Assembly: GCA_005777805.1 (NCBI GenBank)
Contig: SXLG01000158.1
Coordinates: forward strand, 1-41,798
Direction: 5' to 3'
Length of the DNA: 41,798 bases
Source: Pseudomonadota bacterium
GTDB lineage: Bacteria > Desulfobacterota > Binatia > UBA12015
The notes below the pieces were generated by a model. The model did not search any database, was not told where the DNA came from, and was given only the letters and a program-made list of their open reading frames with translations. The translations under genes and the position numbers were made by a program. Below are positions 1-8,301 of this stretch, piece after piece. How positions within the stretch are numbered: position 1 is the stretch's first letter; each line of letters begins with the position of its first letter.

Positions 1-480
1 CTCTCGTTGCAGCGGCTCTGCGGCCGCGACCGACTGGACGATCAGCGCTTGATCGACGTCGGCTCCGGGAGCGGGCTGTCCTCGTTGGCCGCGCGCCGGC
101 TGGGCGCGCGCGTGCACTCCTTCGACTACGATTCCGTGGCTTGTACGGCCCGGCTTCGGGATCGCCAGCGACCGTCCGACGCCGACTGGAGCGTCGAGTA
201 GGGATCGATCCTGGATCCGCTCTATCTGGCCGGTCTTGGAACCTTCGACATCGTCTATTCGTGGGGCGTCCTGCATCACACGGGCGCCCTGCAAGACGCA
301 CTAGCCCGCGCGGCGTCGCTCGTCGGGGCCCGGGGTCTGTACGAGTCGATCACGCCCGTCGATGTCGCGGCGAGCATGGATCGTCTCGGCCTCGAACATG
401 TGTGCAGCTTCGTGACGCCGGCAGGGTCGGGAATCTTCGGATCCGGCTGCGACGAGTACGTCTACCGACGGGCTGGGTGA
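1..480 (+). pseudogene. Decayed SAM-dependent methyltransferase (5' end outside window)
   Basis: The reading frame beginning before the window encodes a class I methyltransferase: motif I VGSGSGLSS (codons from about base 58), then an acidic post-I strand (HSFDYDS) and, further on, the motif VYSWGVLHHTG. The frame is broken by an in-frame TAG at 199-201. The flanking residues, WSVE before it and GSILD after it, match the usual family pattern W-T-V-E-Q-G-S-V-L-D, so the stop most likely replaced a CAG glutamine codon. After LVGARG the protein jumps straight to a C-terminal part ending CDEYVYRR; the roughly 80-120 residues that normally lie between are absent, which points to an internal deletion. 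Two independent lesions make this a pseudogene rather than a sequencing error. It lies at the distal edge of the polysaccharide cluster, where such methyltransferases normally decorate sugars or lipids. Stop TGA at 478-480. Confidence 0.8.
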
Positions 481-531
481 CGGGAGCCGCGAGCCCGCTC
501 GTGGCCGGAAGTCCGCGAGGCGCGCGCTTTG

Positions 532-905
532 TCAAGCAGTCGGGAGGACGTTCACCCGCAGAGCCTTGCGGGCGGTGAAGACCTGGCCCATCAACTTCCG
601 GACGATGAAGACCTGGATTCCCGCGGTAGCCACGAGGCCAATCTTCGCCGTGGCCCCAGTCTCTCTTGCAGCCAGCGATCCTCGAGATCACAGCGATCGG
701 AGAAAAGTCGAGCGTAGGCGCGGAGAATCTCGCCCCTTTCACGATAATACGTCCAGCGATCGAGCCAGTCACCGAAATCGTGGCTCCAGCGCAGGATGCT
801 CTTGTCTCCCTTGTAGTAGCCAAGGCCGAACGAAGGCAGCACCACTGCATAGCCAGTGCGGAGCGGGTTGTTGCGGCTAAAGCGATGGAGGAAGTAGTTG
901 GTCAC
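532..905 (-). pseudogene. Frameshifted small ORF, possible C-terminal methyltransferase-like fragment
   Basis: A GTG start at 905-903 overlaps the TGA of the upstream sulfotransferase (904-902) as GTGA, so the gene looks translationally coupled. The first frame reads about 84 sensible residues (FGLGYYKGDKSILRWSHDFG, then DWLDRWTYYRERGEILRAY) and then turns into Arg/Ser-rich junk. Adding one base at the four-base C run at 654-657 restores a plausible hydrophobic C-terminus (ATAKIGLVATAGIQVFIVRK, ending NVLPTA) with a stop at 534-532. The intact product would be about 124 aa. The aromatic pattern resembles the C-terminal end of some class I methyltransferases of polysaccharide loci, but no SAM motif is present. 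I cannot tell true decay from a homopolymer sequencing error. Confidence 0.55.
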
Positions 906-1828
906 GAGCGGGTGCCTGATCCGGAGGGGTCCAGCCAGGCGCGCAGGTCGCGGCCGAGCTGGTCAGAGAGAAGCGCCACGTCGTCTCGCAGCGCCGCGCC
1001 GATCTCGACTCGAAGCGCTGGCGCCATCGAACTTCTGGTGGCGGACCGCGTGTTCCATTCGCGCAACCGATCGAGCACACCGAGACGGCGCAGGCCGAGC
1101 CTGTCGCGCAGCGCTAGCGTGTTGCGAACGAGGCCGGGCGAAGGTCGCTGCACGAAATCACCAAGGAGCGTCGAGCGGTGTTCGCGGGCCTCGTTGATCA
1201 CGGTAAAGTTGTGCTGTCCGTCGTCGGGTAGATCGAGAAAACCGAGCACTCGTGCGTAGACCGCACCCGGATCCCGGACCAGATCGTCGAAAACGATGAC
1301 GTGCAGGCGCTCGGCCGGAACCAGGGCGCGCAAGCGGGCCACTTGCGTGCCCAGCGCGGCGACCTGCGCGTATTGCAGGATCCTGGGCTCGCGGCATGAG
1401 CGGGGGAGACTGCGTCCAGCGGCACGCTCGCCCTGCAGAGCCCAGGCCGCGGCGAGATCCGCCACGGTCTCGTCCCGCGTGTAGAGCAGCTGGGTATGGT
1501 GCGAACGCACGAGGTCGATCGGATTGCGGATCATGGCGATCAGGCGCGCGTGGGGCGCCACCCGCAGCAGATTGGGCACGGCCTCGTTGGAGAACATGGT
1601 CCAGACCGAGGCCTCGCCAATCGCCCGAACATTGCCCGGCACATGTGCAAAGCAGGCCCGGTATTCGTCCTCGGTCGAGACCTGACCGAAGCGAGGCGAG
1701 AAGTCAGTACAGAAATAGTGTGGTTCCTTCGGTCGCGAGAACCCCACCTGCGGATGAGCGCGCAGGTACTCGCTGAGCGCCGTCGTGCCGCATTTGGGAG
1801 CGCCGACGATAAAAAAATCAGGCCACAT
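902..1828 (-). CDS. Sulfotransferase family protein
   Basis: Predicted PAPS-dependent sulfotransferase of 308 aa, which would transfer sulfate to a hydroxyl of a sugar or lipid. The N-terminus FFIVGAPKCGTTALSEYLRA is the 5'-phosphosulfate-binding loop, close to residue 1 as usual for bacterial members. The 3'-phosphate-binding segment is RNPIDLVRSHH, and the later VFDDLVRDP segment is typical of the heparan-sulfate sulfotransferase-like group. The ATG at 1828 is chosen because the P-loop-like motif starts only seven residues later; an upstream extension in the same frame lies inside the flippase gene. The flippase stop is 14 bases upstream and the next ORF overlaps its stop, so it belongs to the leftward polysaccharide operon. 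The acceptor is not visible from sequence; sulfation of the exported polysaccharide is inferred from context. Confidence 0.9.
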   Translation of the reverse strand: MWPDFFIVGAPKCGTTALSEYLRAHPQVGFSRPKEPHYFCTDFSPRFGQVSTEDEYRACFAHVPGNVRAIGEASVWTMFSNEAVPNLLRVAPHARLIAMIRNPIDLVRSHHTQLLYTRDETVADLAAAWALQGERAAGRSLPRSCREPRILQYAQVAALGTQVARLRALVPAERLHVIVFDDLVRDPGAVYARVLGFLDLPDDGQHNFTVINEAREHRSTLLGDFVQRPSPGLVRNTLALRDRLGLRRLGVLDRLREWNTRSATRSSMAPALRVEIGAALRDDVALLSDQLGRDLRAWLDPSGSGTRS

Positions 1829-1842
1829 GCCGTGCTGCCTCT

Positions 1843-3177
1843 CTACCACCCGAGTGCGCTCGGCCGAATGCCGAGACGGCGGCGAACCAGGAGAGTAAGT
1901 GCGATGCTGCGCGCCGCAGTCGCCACGAGCGTGGCCGTGGCGGCACCCCACGCCCCGAAGCGAGGGATCAGCGCCAGGTTGAGGACGACCGTCAGCGCGG
2001 CGCCTCCAGCAACCACCACCAATGCGTCGCGTTGATGTCCCGTCATCGAGAGCAGCAGGCCGACTGAACCGCTTGCGGCCAGCACGAGCTGGGCCGTGCC
2101 GAGAAGCAGCAACAGAGGCGCGGCTGTCACGAATTCCGGGCCAAAAAGCGTGAGCAGAGGTCGCGCGAGGAGCAAGAGCAGGGCAACCGCGCACACCGAC
2201 CAGGCCAGTGTGAGTCGGGCCGCGTGCGTGACCGAGGCCTGCAACTCTTCGGGGCACTGGCGGGCGTGAAGATCGGCGATCCGCGGTGCCAGAACTGAAT
2301 TGACCGAGACGATGCCGAATGTGACCAGCGAGGCGAGGCGGGCGCCTGCGGCGTAGACACCGGCCGCGGCGGTGCCCGCGAGCGTACCCAGCAGGAGCAC
2401 GTCAGCCTGGGCGATGAGCGCCTGCCCCAGGGCCATCCCGAGCATCGCGCTGGAGACCGCCCGCCACTGAGCGCGATCGACGCTGGCTCGAGCGACCGCG
2501 ACCTCCCGCTTGTCGGTCGGGACGCCCGTGACGGCTTCTTGGGCCCGACTCGCGGCAAACGCGAGCACGGCCAGACAGGCCAGCGCGTTGGCGATCAGCG
2601 CTTGACTGGCGGCAAGCGGTTGCGTCACGAACGAACGCCACGCGGCGAGCAGCGCCAACAGGAGGAGCGGGCGAGCGATGCCCTGGAGGACCTGCGAGAG
2701 CACCGGACGGCCGAGGGCTACGAGCTGGGACGTGCTGAGCTGCAATGCTGTGTTCGGCAGCAGCAAGCCGGCCGCGAGGCTGAAGGCCAGGCTCCCGCCC
2801 GCGGCGAGGCGCTCGCCAAGGCAAGCGGCGGCGACCGCCACCAAGGCGGCGACCACGATGCTGCTTGCCAGTGTACGGCGTCGTGCGAAGGCGATGAAGC
2901 AAGTAATTGACCCCGTCAATCCCTGTCCCGCGTAGGCGGCGACGAAGCGCAACGTCGCGGTGTCGGTGCCGCGCAGCGCGACCAGTCCGAGCAGCGCTAC
3001 CCACGCCAGCGCGTAAACATAGAGTCCGTAGGCGGCGACCCCGAGCCAGCGGGCGAGGATGACCTGGGAGACCAACGTCAGCACGGCACCTGACGCGTTG
3101 GCGAGCAGAACGCCCGCCGCGCCCTGCGCCAGCGCGGTTGCACTGCTCGCGCGGGAGGCCTCAGGCGCCGACGGCAT
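1843..3177 (-). CDS. Wzx-like polysaccharide flippase (MOP superfamily)
   Basis: Integral inner-membrane protein of 444 aa with about 12 hydrophobic segments in two similar halves. The first helix region (LANASGAVLTLVSQVILARW followed by LGVAAYGLYVYA) is the conserved opening of O-antigen and teichoic-acid flippases of the polysaccharide-synthesis (PST) branch, and a basic loop separates the halves. Such proteins move undecaprenyl-diphosphate-linked oligosaccharides from the cytoplasmic to the periplasmic face. The ATG at 3177 lies inside the end of the preceding DUF2142 gene (17-base overlap), indicating one transcript. It is the only candidate exporter in the window, so repeat units made by the neighbouring glycosyltransferases are its likely cargo. 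Family assignment is from overall pattern, not from a catalytic motif, since the family has none. Confidence 0.85.
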   Translation of the reverse strand: MPSAPEASRASSATALAQGAAGVLLANASGAVLTLVSQVILARWLGVAAYGLYVYALAWVALLGLVALRGTDTATLRFVAAYAGQGLTGSITCFIAFARRRTLASSIVVAALVAVAAACLGERLAAGGSLAFSLAAGLLLPNTALQLSTSQLVALGRPVLSQVLQGIARPLLLLALLAAWRSFVTQPLAASQALIANALACLAVLAFAASRAQEAVTGVPTDKREVAVARASVDRAQWRAVSSAMLGMALGQALIAQADVLLLGTLAGTAAAGVYAAGARLASLVTFGIVSVNSVLAPRIADLHARQCPEELQASVTHAARLTLAWSVCAVALLLLLARPLLTLFGPEFVTAAPLLLLLGTAQLVLAASGSVGLLLSMTGHQRDALVVVAGGAALTVVLNLALIPRFGAWGAATATLVATAARSIALTLLVRRRLGIRPSALGW

Positions 3178-5842
3178 AGCGTCCCCCGAGGAGCGCGAGA
3201 GCCGCGAAGATCTGGATCAGGGCGCTCGCGCGGATGAGGGGCACGAGGATTCGCTCCGGGCTCGATACATCGATCCGTGCCAGCAGGGGCAAGACGATGA
3301 GCACGAGCCAGGGCATCACAAAGCGACCCTGGGGATGAACGAGTGCGCCATGCCGCAGCGCCAACGTCAGCGCGGCGAGCGAGGTGGCCGCACCCGCCAG
3401 CACCAACAGGCAGGCGGCTTCAGCGGGTCGCTCGGCACGCCGGCGCGCGCTCAGGATCGGCAGCGCGATGAGCAGAGCCACGGACGCCCAGCGCAGCACG
3501 GCGTGCAGGGCGTCGGGGTAGGCGACGTCGTGCCAGCCGCCTGCACCCACCAGCAATTTCCACGACAGGACATCCTGATCCCAGGCCAGCGCCGTCGAGA
3601 GCAGTGTCCGGATCCAGGTGGCGAGCAACTCCACCGGCGGGAGGAGGCGCGTCTCGTAGGGGATGGTGGTGCGGGGAACGAGCACGAAGCCCGCGAGCGC
3701 GGCACAGGCGAGGACGAGACTCAGGCGCCGTGCCCGATGGCCGAGTGCGCGCCGCTCCTCGGGTGCGGTGCGCAGGGCGCGTCGAGCCAACAGGAGCGAG
3801 AGCACGAGCGGCAGCGCAACGACGCCGTAGACCAGGGACTGCGGCTCGCGCAGCGTACGGGCGAGCCGTGCCATCGCCTCGGGATTGCCGGCACCCGAAA
3901 TCGCCATGAGCCCGATCAGCCCGAGGGCCATGGTGGCGCCAAGCGCGATTGCGCCAGCCTTGCCCGGAGCGATCGTGCGCGTGGCCCGGCGCCGGCCCCT
4001 TGTCTGGATCATGTCCGTCGAGAGACGCTTGCGATCCGCTCTCGTTTCGTTCCGGGCAGCGGGCCCCTGGTCGCCAAGCGCGGTATCACCGCCTGCCACG
4101 GGCTCGCTGGGGATGGGCAGGGCCGACGCCGCGCCACGCCCGTGGAGGCTATGCATCAAGGGAAACAACATGGCAGCAAGGCCTGCTCCAAGAGCAAAAT
4201 CGGCCCACAACACCGTGCCGAGCAGCAGCGAGCCCACCGCCAGCCACTTGCTCCGGAGGCGCTGTGCCGCATCCCTGGCCACCACGGCGGCAACAGCGGC
4301 CGCGGCGGCGAGCGCACCCATGCCCACCGCCGGGGCGTAGTTCGACGTGCTGGCCAGGACGATCACGGCATGGGGCCAGAGCAGGATCAGGCAGTAGCCG
4401 AGCTGCAAGGTTTTGTCGCAGCCGGTGCGACAGAGCCAGAACAGTCCCGCTCCGGCAAGGAGGAGGCCCGTCGCTGTCGAGAGCAGGCGGTAGAGCGTGA
4501 GGCGATCGAGGATCGAGAGCTTCCGCGCGAAGCTGGCGAGCAGCCTGAAGGGCTCGTAGAAGCCCCCGGCGCGCAGCGTCGAGTCGAGAATATACGTTCC
4601 GGCCGGAGGTGTCTCGGCCTGATCGATCTGGTGGCGCATCGGCCGGCGCAGGGTCGCCGCGACTCGCCTGCGTGCGGCTTCCCCGGCGAGCGGCAGAATC
4701 TCGTGCGGGTGATGCTGCACGCGCTCCTGCTCGAGCGCGCGAGCGACGTGCGCGAGCGAGCGCGGGTAGCGGACGGCGTGTCGTTCGAGACCGCTCGCGA
4801 CCAGGACTTCGATCGTTCCGGCGTGCGAGGTCTCGTCGGCCGCCTGCAGGGGCGGCAACAAGGTCGCGTGCAGGACGACCGTCGATGCGACCAGGAGACC
4901 GGCCCCGGCGGCGCGTCGGCGTGGCCGCCCGAGCCAGGCCCAGCCCACCACGAAAGCGAAGAGCGCAGCTCCCAGTGCCGGCGCCAGCAGACGACCAGTC
5001 GCGACAAAGAAGAAGATCCGTCGCAGCGCCTCACCGAGCGCAACGGGCGCCACCTCCACAATTTCATGCAGGACGGGGTCGTTCGCGTGGGTGGGCGGCG
5101 TGGCGCCGGGGCTGCCGTCGCGGGCCGCGGCGGGCATCTCTGCCGCGTCGTGTACCCGCACCCCAACTGCGGCCAGCGCGGGGGTGCCCGCCACGGCCGC
5201 GGCGTTGGCGCGTGCGAAGGCGAAGGGTGCGGGCAGGAGGCCGATCACGCGGGTCTGGGTCGGGGGGGCTGCACCGTCCGCGCTGGGTAGAGCGCCGACA
5301 TCGATCCAGTCGCGATCACGTGCGAGCACGAGCCGAGCCCGGCCGGCGAGCCACTCGCCCAGGGCGTGGAAGCGCGAGCTGTTGCCATCGCTGTCCAGCA
5401 CAAAGAGCACGCGCGTCGTACCGCTGGAATCGAGGCGCAAGCGCACGCGCCGGGCCGCAGCGGGGGCGCTGCCGTGAGTGGCGGGAAGGGCGCGTTCCGC
5501 GGCGGCGCTGGCGCTACCCGTGGTTCCTTCGCGCGATACCGCGGCCTGGTCGAGAGCGGGTAGCGGCACTCCCGGCTCAAGCGTGATCGCGAAGACACGC
5601 GCCCGCTCGGTAGTGCCGCGGATCCAGCCCAGTGCCGCGGGATCGACCGCGCCGAGGGGCACCGGCAGCATCCGGGCCACGACCCAGGCGTGGGAGTTGG
5701 CTCGTGCGGCGAGTTGGAGCAGTGCCAGCAGCACGACGACCAGTGGCGCGAGCCCGAGGGCGACGGCGCGCGTCGTCGAGCGGAGGTCGCGTGCCCCGGA
5801 ACCGGCGAGTCGAGCGCTATTTTTGACCCTGCCCGCGCTCAT
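3161..5842 (-). CDS. DUF2142-type large polytopic membrane protein
   Basis: Protein of 893 aa. An N-terminal membrane helix (about residues 27-46) is followed by a long soluble, probably periplasmic part of some 210 residues, then by many membrane helices. The segment around residues 325-340 (LLPPLQAADETSHAG) carries the P-x-Q-x-x-D-E-x-x-H signature of DUF2142 proteins, which are GT-C-like membrane proteins found in capsule and exopolysaccharide loci. The acidic pair just after a membrane helix matches the GT-C-type active-site arrangement, so a polyprenyl-phosphate-sugar-dependent transferase role is possible but unproven. The start ATG at 5842 overlaps the upstream glycosyltransferase stop as ATGA, and its end overlaps the flippase start. 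It is longer than the typical 450-600 aa of the family, mainly through the soluble N-terminal region and long Arg-rich cytoplasmic loop near residues 590-640. Confidence 0.75.
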   Translation of the reverse strand: MSAGRVKNSARLAGSGARDLRSTTRAVALGLAPLVVVLLALLQLAARANSHAWVVARMLPVPLGAVDPAALGWIRGTTERARVFAITLEPGVPLPALDQAAVSREGTTGSASAAAERALPATHGSAPAAARRVRLRLDSSGTTRVLFVLDSDGNSSRFHALGEWLAGRARLVLARDRDWIDVGALPSADGAAPPTQTRVIGLLPAPFAFARANAAAVAGTPALAAVGVRVHDAAEMPAAARDGSPGATPPTHANDPVLHEIVEVAPVALGEALRRIFFFVATGRLLAPALGAALFAFVVGWAWLGRPRRRAAGAGLLVASTVVLHATLLPPLQAADETSHAGTIEVLVASGLERHAVRYPRSLAHVARALEQERVQHHPHEILPLAGEAARRRVAATLRRPMRHQIDQAETPPAGTYILDSTLRAGGFYEPFRLLASFARKLSILDRLTLYRLLSTATGLLLAGAGLFWLCRTGCDKTLQLGYCLILLWPHAVIVLASTSNYAPAVGMGALAAAAAVAAVVARDAAQRLRSKWLAVGSLLLGTVLWADFALGAGLAAMLFPLMHSLHGRGAASALPIPSEPVAGGDTALGDQGPAARNETRADRKRLSTDMIQTRGRRRATRTIAPGKAGAIALGATMALGLIGLMAISGAGNPEAMARLARTLREPQSLVYGVVALPLVLSLLLARRALRTAPEERRALGHRARRLSLVLACAALAGFVLVPRTTIPYETRLLPPVELLATWIRTLLSTALAWDQDVLSWKLLVGAGGWHDVAYPDALHAVLRWASVALLIALPILSARRRAERPAEAACLLVLAGAATSLAALTLALRHGALVHPQGRFVMPWLVLIVLPLLARIDVSSPERILVPLIRASALIQIFAALALLGGRYAVGA

Positions 5843-7029
5843 TGCGGTTCAGCTCGTCGAGAGACCAGTGACTCGTAGAGGGCCACCATGCGAGCGGTGG
5901 TGCCTTGCTGCGAATAGCAGGCCTCGATCCGCGCTCGTGCCCGGGCGCCCAGAGCGTGGCGTGTATCGAGAGACAACCGCTGCATCGCCGCGATGCCCTC
6001 GGCCAGCGCCGGCGCATCGGCTGGTGGCACGACCAGCCCGGTGTCCGAGACGATCGTGGCCGAATCGGCGCGATCGGTCACCACACAGGGCACGCCGCAG
6101 GCCATGGCCTCGGCGACCACGTTGGGGAAGCCCTCGCCCCAGGGCGACGCCGATACGAGCACGTCGAGCGCCGCCATGATTTTTGGCACGTCGGCACGCA
6201 CGCCGAGAAAATGGCAGCGATCGTCCTCTACTTCGCCCACGCCGGCCTGGACGATCGCGGGGTTGTCGCGCGTAGCCCCCAGCCCGACGAGGATGGCGTG
6301 CAGCCCTGCCCCGGCCGACTGGAGCCGCGCCAGTGCGGCGAAGAAGAAGGCGTGGCCCTTGAGCGGATGGACGCGCCCGATCAATCCAACGACGAAGGCC
6401 TCTTCGGGAATGCCGAGTTCCGCGCGCACCTCCGCACGCGCCCGTGCGTCCGGCCTGAAATATTTCGTATCAAAGCCGTTCGGGATCACGACGAACCGGC
6501 TTCGGTCGTAGCCCAATGCGACGTGGTCGCCGACCGCCCGCGCGCAGTTGCTGACGATCTTGTCCGGGCGCGACGAGAGGCTCGCCCCGAGCCGGATCGC
6601 CAGACGAGTGCCGGCAGGTTCGTGGTCGAGCGACGTGAGCGTTTGACGGATCCCCCAGACCAGCGCGGCCCGGGGCGTGGCCAGGCATCGACCGAGCCAG
6701 GCCGCGACGTTGCCATGGTACATCCAGCCCTGGATCACATGTGGATTTTGCCGGCGCAGGCCGTGACAAAGGTGCGCCGTGGCGCCAAGCGCGCCGAACC
6801 CCGCCAGGCCGCTGCGGAAGCCGGCCGAGACCACATCGATCCCGGCATCCCGGAAGTGCGGTGCCAGTGCACCTGGCGCGCCGAGCGTGAACACCGACGA
6901 GTGGAAGCGCTCGGGGTCGAGCGATTCGACCAGGCGCAGTAACGCCATTTCGGCACCGCCCACGGCAAGACCAGGAATCACGTGCGCGATCCGCAGCGTG
7001 GCGGGGTTGCCCTGGGTGCGAATGAACAC
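5839..7029 (-). CDS. Glycosyltransferase family 4 (GT-B fold)
   Basis: Predicted retaining glycosyltransferase of 396 aa. The N-terminal nucleotide-sugar fold opens with LRIAHVIPGLAVGGAEMALL, the GGAE loop being diagnostic of GT4 enzymes that act on lipid-linked oligosaccharides. The C-terminal half has VVIPNGFDTKYF, GLIGRVHPLKGH and the donor-binding E-x7-E stretch SPWGEGFPNVVAEAMACGVP. The frame stays open upstream to 7242, but that would overlap the divergent epimerase gene and add about 70 low-complexity residues. I chose the GTG at 7029, 15 codons before the first beta-strand; a GTG five codons further upstream is also possible. Its TGA overlaps the ATG of the DUF2142 gene, so it heads the leftward operon. 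Acceptor and donor sugars cannot be read from the sequence. Confidence 0.85.
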   Translation of the reverse strand: MFIRTQGNPATLRIAHVIPGLAVGGAEMALLRLVESLDPERFHSSVFTLGAPGALAPHFRDAGIDVVSAGFRSGLAGFGALGATAHLCHGLRRQNPHVIQGWMYHGNVAAWLGRCLATPRAALVWGIRQTLTSLDHEPAGTRLAIRLGASLSSRPDKIVSNCARAVGDHVALGYDRSRFVVIPNGFDTKYFRPDARARAEVRAELGIPEEAFVVGLIGRVHPLKGHAFFFAALARLQSAGAGLHAILVGLGATRDNPAIVQAGVGEVEDDRCHFLGVRADVPKIMAALDVLVSASPWGEGFPNVVAEAMACGVPCVVTDRADSATIVSDTGLVVPPADAPALAEGIAAMQRLSLDTRHALGARARARIEACYSQQGTTARMVALYESLVSRRAEPQ

Positions 7030-7207
7030 CCCCGCTCGTCTCACGGCGTCTGCCGGCCTGCAAGGCCAGATCGACCTGGATCGGGTAGGCCCGGGAGTTG
7101 TCCGAGGTAGGGGCTGTCCGGGCTGGTTGTCCGAAGTTGACACGGTCGGTTCGCGGTGAGAGTGTCGCTGCGGTCGTCTGCAATCGAATCCACGGGGGAG
7201 GGGGATC

Positions 7208-8221
7208 ATGCGTGCGTTGATCACGGGGGGCGCCGGCTTCATCGGTTCTCATCTGGCCGACGGCCTGTTGGCCGCGGGCCACGAGGTCAACATCCTCGAC
7301 GACCTCTCGACCGGTGCGATCGAGAATGTCGACCCGCTCATCGGCAAGGCTGGTTTTCGCTACTGGATCGACTCGGTGATGAACGAGCCGCTGCTGGCCG
7401 AGCTGGTCGACCGCGCGGACGTCGTCTTCCATCTCGCTGCCGCGGTCGGGGTACAACTCATCGTCGATCGGCCGACGCATACCATCGAAACCAACGTCGG
7501 TGGCACCGAGGCCGTTCTGCGTCAGGCGGCCAAGAAGAAAAAAAAGGTCGTGATCGCCTCAACCTCCGAGGTCTATGGCAAGAGCATGGACCTGCCCTTC
7601 CGCGAGGACGCCGACCTCGTGCTGGGCGCCACCAGCCGCCACCGCTGGGCCTATGCCTGCAGCAAGATGCTCGATGAGTTCCTCGGACTCGCGACCCATC
7701 GCGAGAAGGGCGTGCCGGTCGTGGTGGTGCGCCTCTTCAATACCATCGGGCCCCGCCAGACCGGGCGCTACGGCATGGTGGTGCCCCGCTTCGTCGAGCA
7801 AGCCCTGCGCGGCGAGCCGATCACGATCTACGGCGACGGCCGCCAGTCGCGCAGCTTCACCTGGGTCGGCGATGTGGTGCGGGCGTTGACCTTGCTCGCG
7901 ACAGAGCCTCGCGCCGTGGGTGAGGTCTTCAATGTCGGTCATGGTGCGGAGATCACGATCGCCGAGCTGGCCGAAGAGATTCGTAGGCTGACGGGCAGCA
8001 CCTCGCCCCTGATCCGTGTGCCCTATGAGAGAGCCTACGGCCCGGGCTTCGAGGACATGCCGCGGCGCGTGCCCGATCTGACGAAGATTCGCCGCTTGAT
8101 CGGCTACGTCCCGAGCGTCGCGCTGCCCGTGATGTTGCAAGCGATCATCGACGACGCGCGCCTTCGCCACGGCCTGGAAGCGTCTGATCCAGCGCTCCAT
8201 TTCGCTGCCGCTGGGGGCTGA
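7208..8221 (+). CDS. NAD-dependent nucleotide-sugar epimerase/dehydratase (extended SDR)
   Basis: Extended short-chain dehydrogenase of 337 aa. The Rossmann fold begins at residue 2 with ALITGGAGFIGSHL (GxxGxxG), followed by the acidic NAD-selecting LDDLSTG. HLAAAVGV lies at about residue 75, the catalytic Ser in STSEVYG and the YxxxK pair in YACSK. The C-terminal substrate part includes RLFNTIGPRQ and the common IYGDGRQSRSFTWVGDV motif of UDP-sugar epimerases and UDP-glucuronate decarboxylases. It therefore supplies an activated sugar; which one is uncertain, with UDP-glucuronate decarboxylase or UDP-hexose 4-epimerase both possible. A purine-rich GGGGAGGGGG lies just before the ATG. It stands alone on the plus strand, divergent from the GT4-led operon, so the 178 bases between 7030 and 7207 must hold both promoters. 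Confidence 0.88.
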   Translation: MRALITGGAGFIGSHLADGLLAAGHEVNILDDLSTGAIENVDPLIGKAGFRYWIDSVMNEPLLAELVDRADVVFHLAAAVGVQLIVDRPTHTIETNVGGTEAVLRQAAKKKKKVVIASTSEVYGKSMDLPFREDADLVLGATSRHRWAYACSKMLDEFLGLATHREKGVPVVVVRLFNTIGPRQTGRYGMVVPRFVEQALRGEPITIYGDGRQSRSFTWVGDVVRALTLLATEPRAVGEVFNVGHGAEITIAELAEEIRRLTGSTSPLIRVPYERAYGPGFEDMPRRVPDLTKIRRLIGYVPSVALPVMLQAIIDDARLRHGLEASDPALHFAAAGG

Positions 8222-8247
8222 GCCACGCGGGGCGACCCGTCCGGGAA

Positions 8248-8275
8248 TCGGGTTGGCGTCAGGCAGGCAACCCGA
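8248..8275. terminator. Inverted repeat between convergent genes, possible terminator
   Basis: A perfect 8-bp stem, TCGGGTTG at 8248-8255 and CAACCCGA at 8268-8275, encloses a 12-base loop in the 80-base gap between two convergent genes. It could fold on transcripts from either side. There is no T-run on either strand, so a classical intrinsic terminator is not shown; this is a positional guess. Confidence 0.35.
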
Positions 8276-8301
8276 CATCATCGTCGATTACGAAATACGC
8301 A

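Noticed and set aside
3059-5290. Open frame of 743 codons antisense to the DUF2142 gene
   Set aside because: Composition is Gln/Arg/Glu-rich and no motif is visible, while the other strand has clear membrane helices and gene overlaps.
7137-7165. TTGACA at 7137-7142 as a -35 box for the epimerase gene
   Set aside because: No convincing -10 (GAGTGT or similar) at 16-18 bases, so the promoter is not called.
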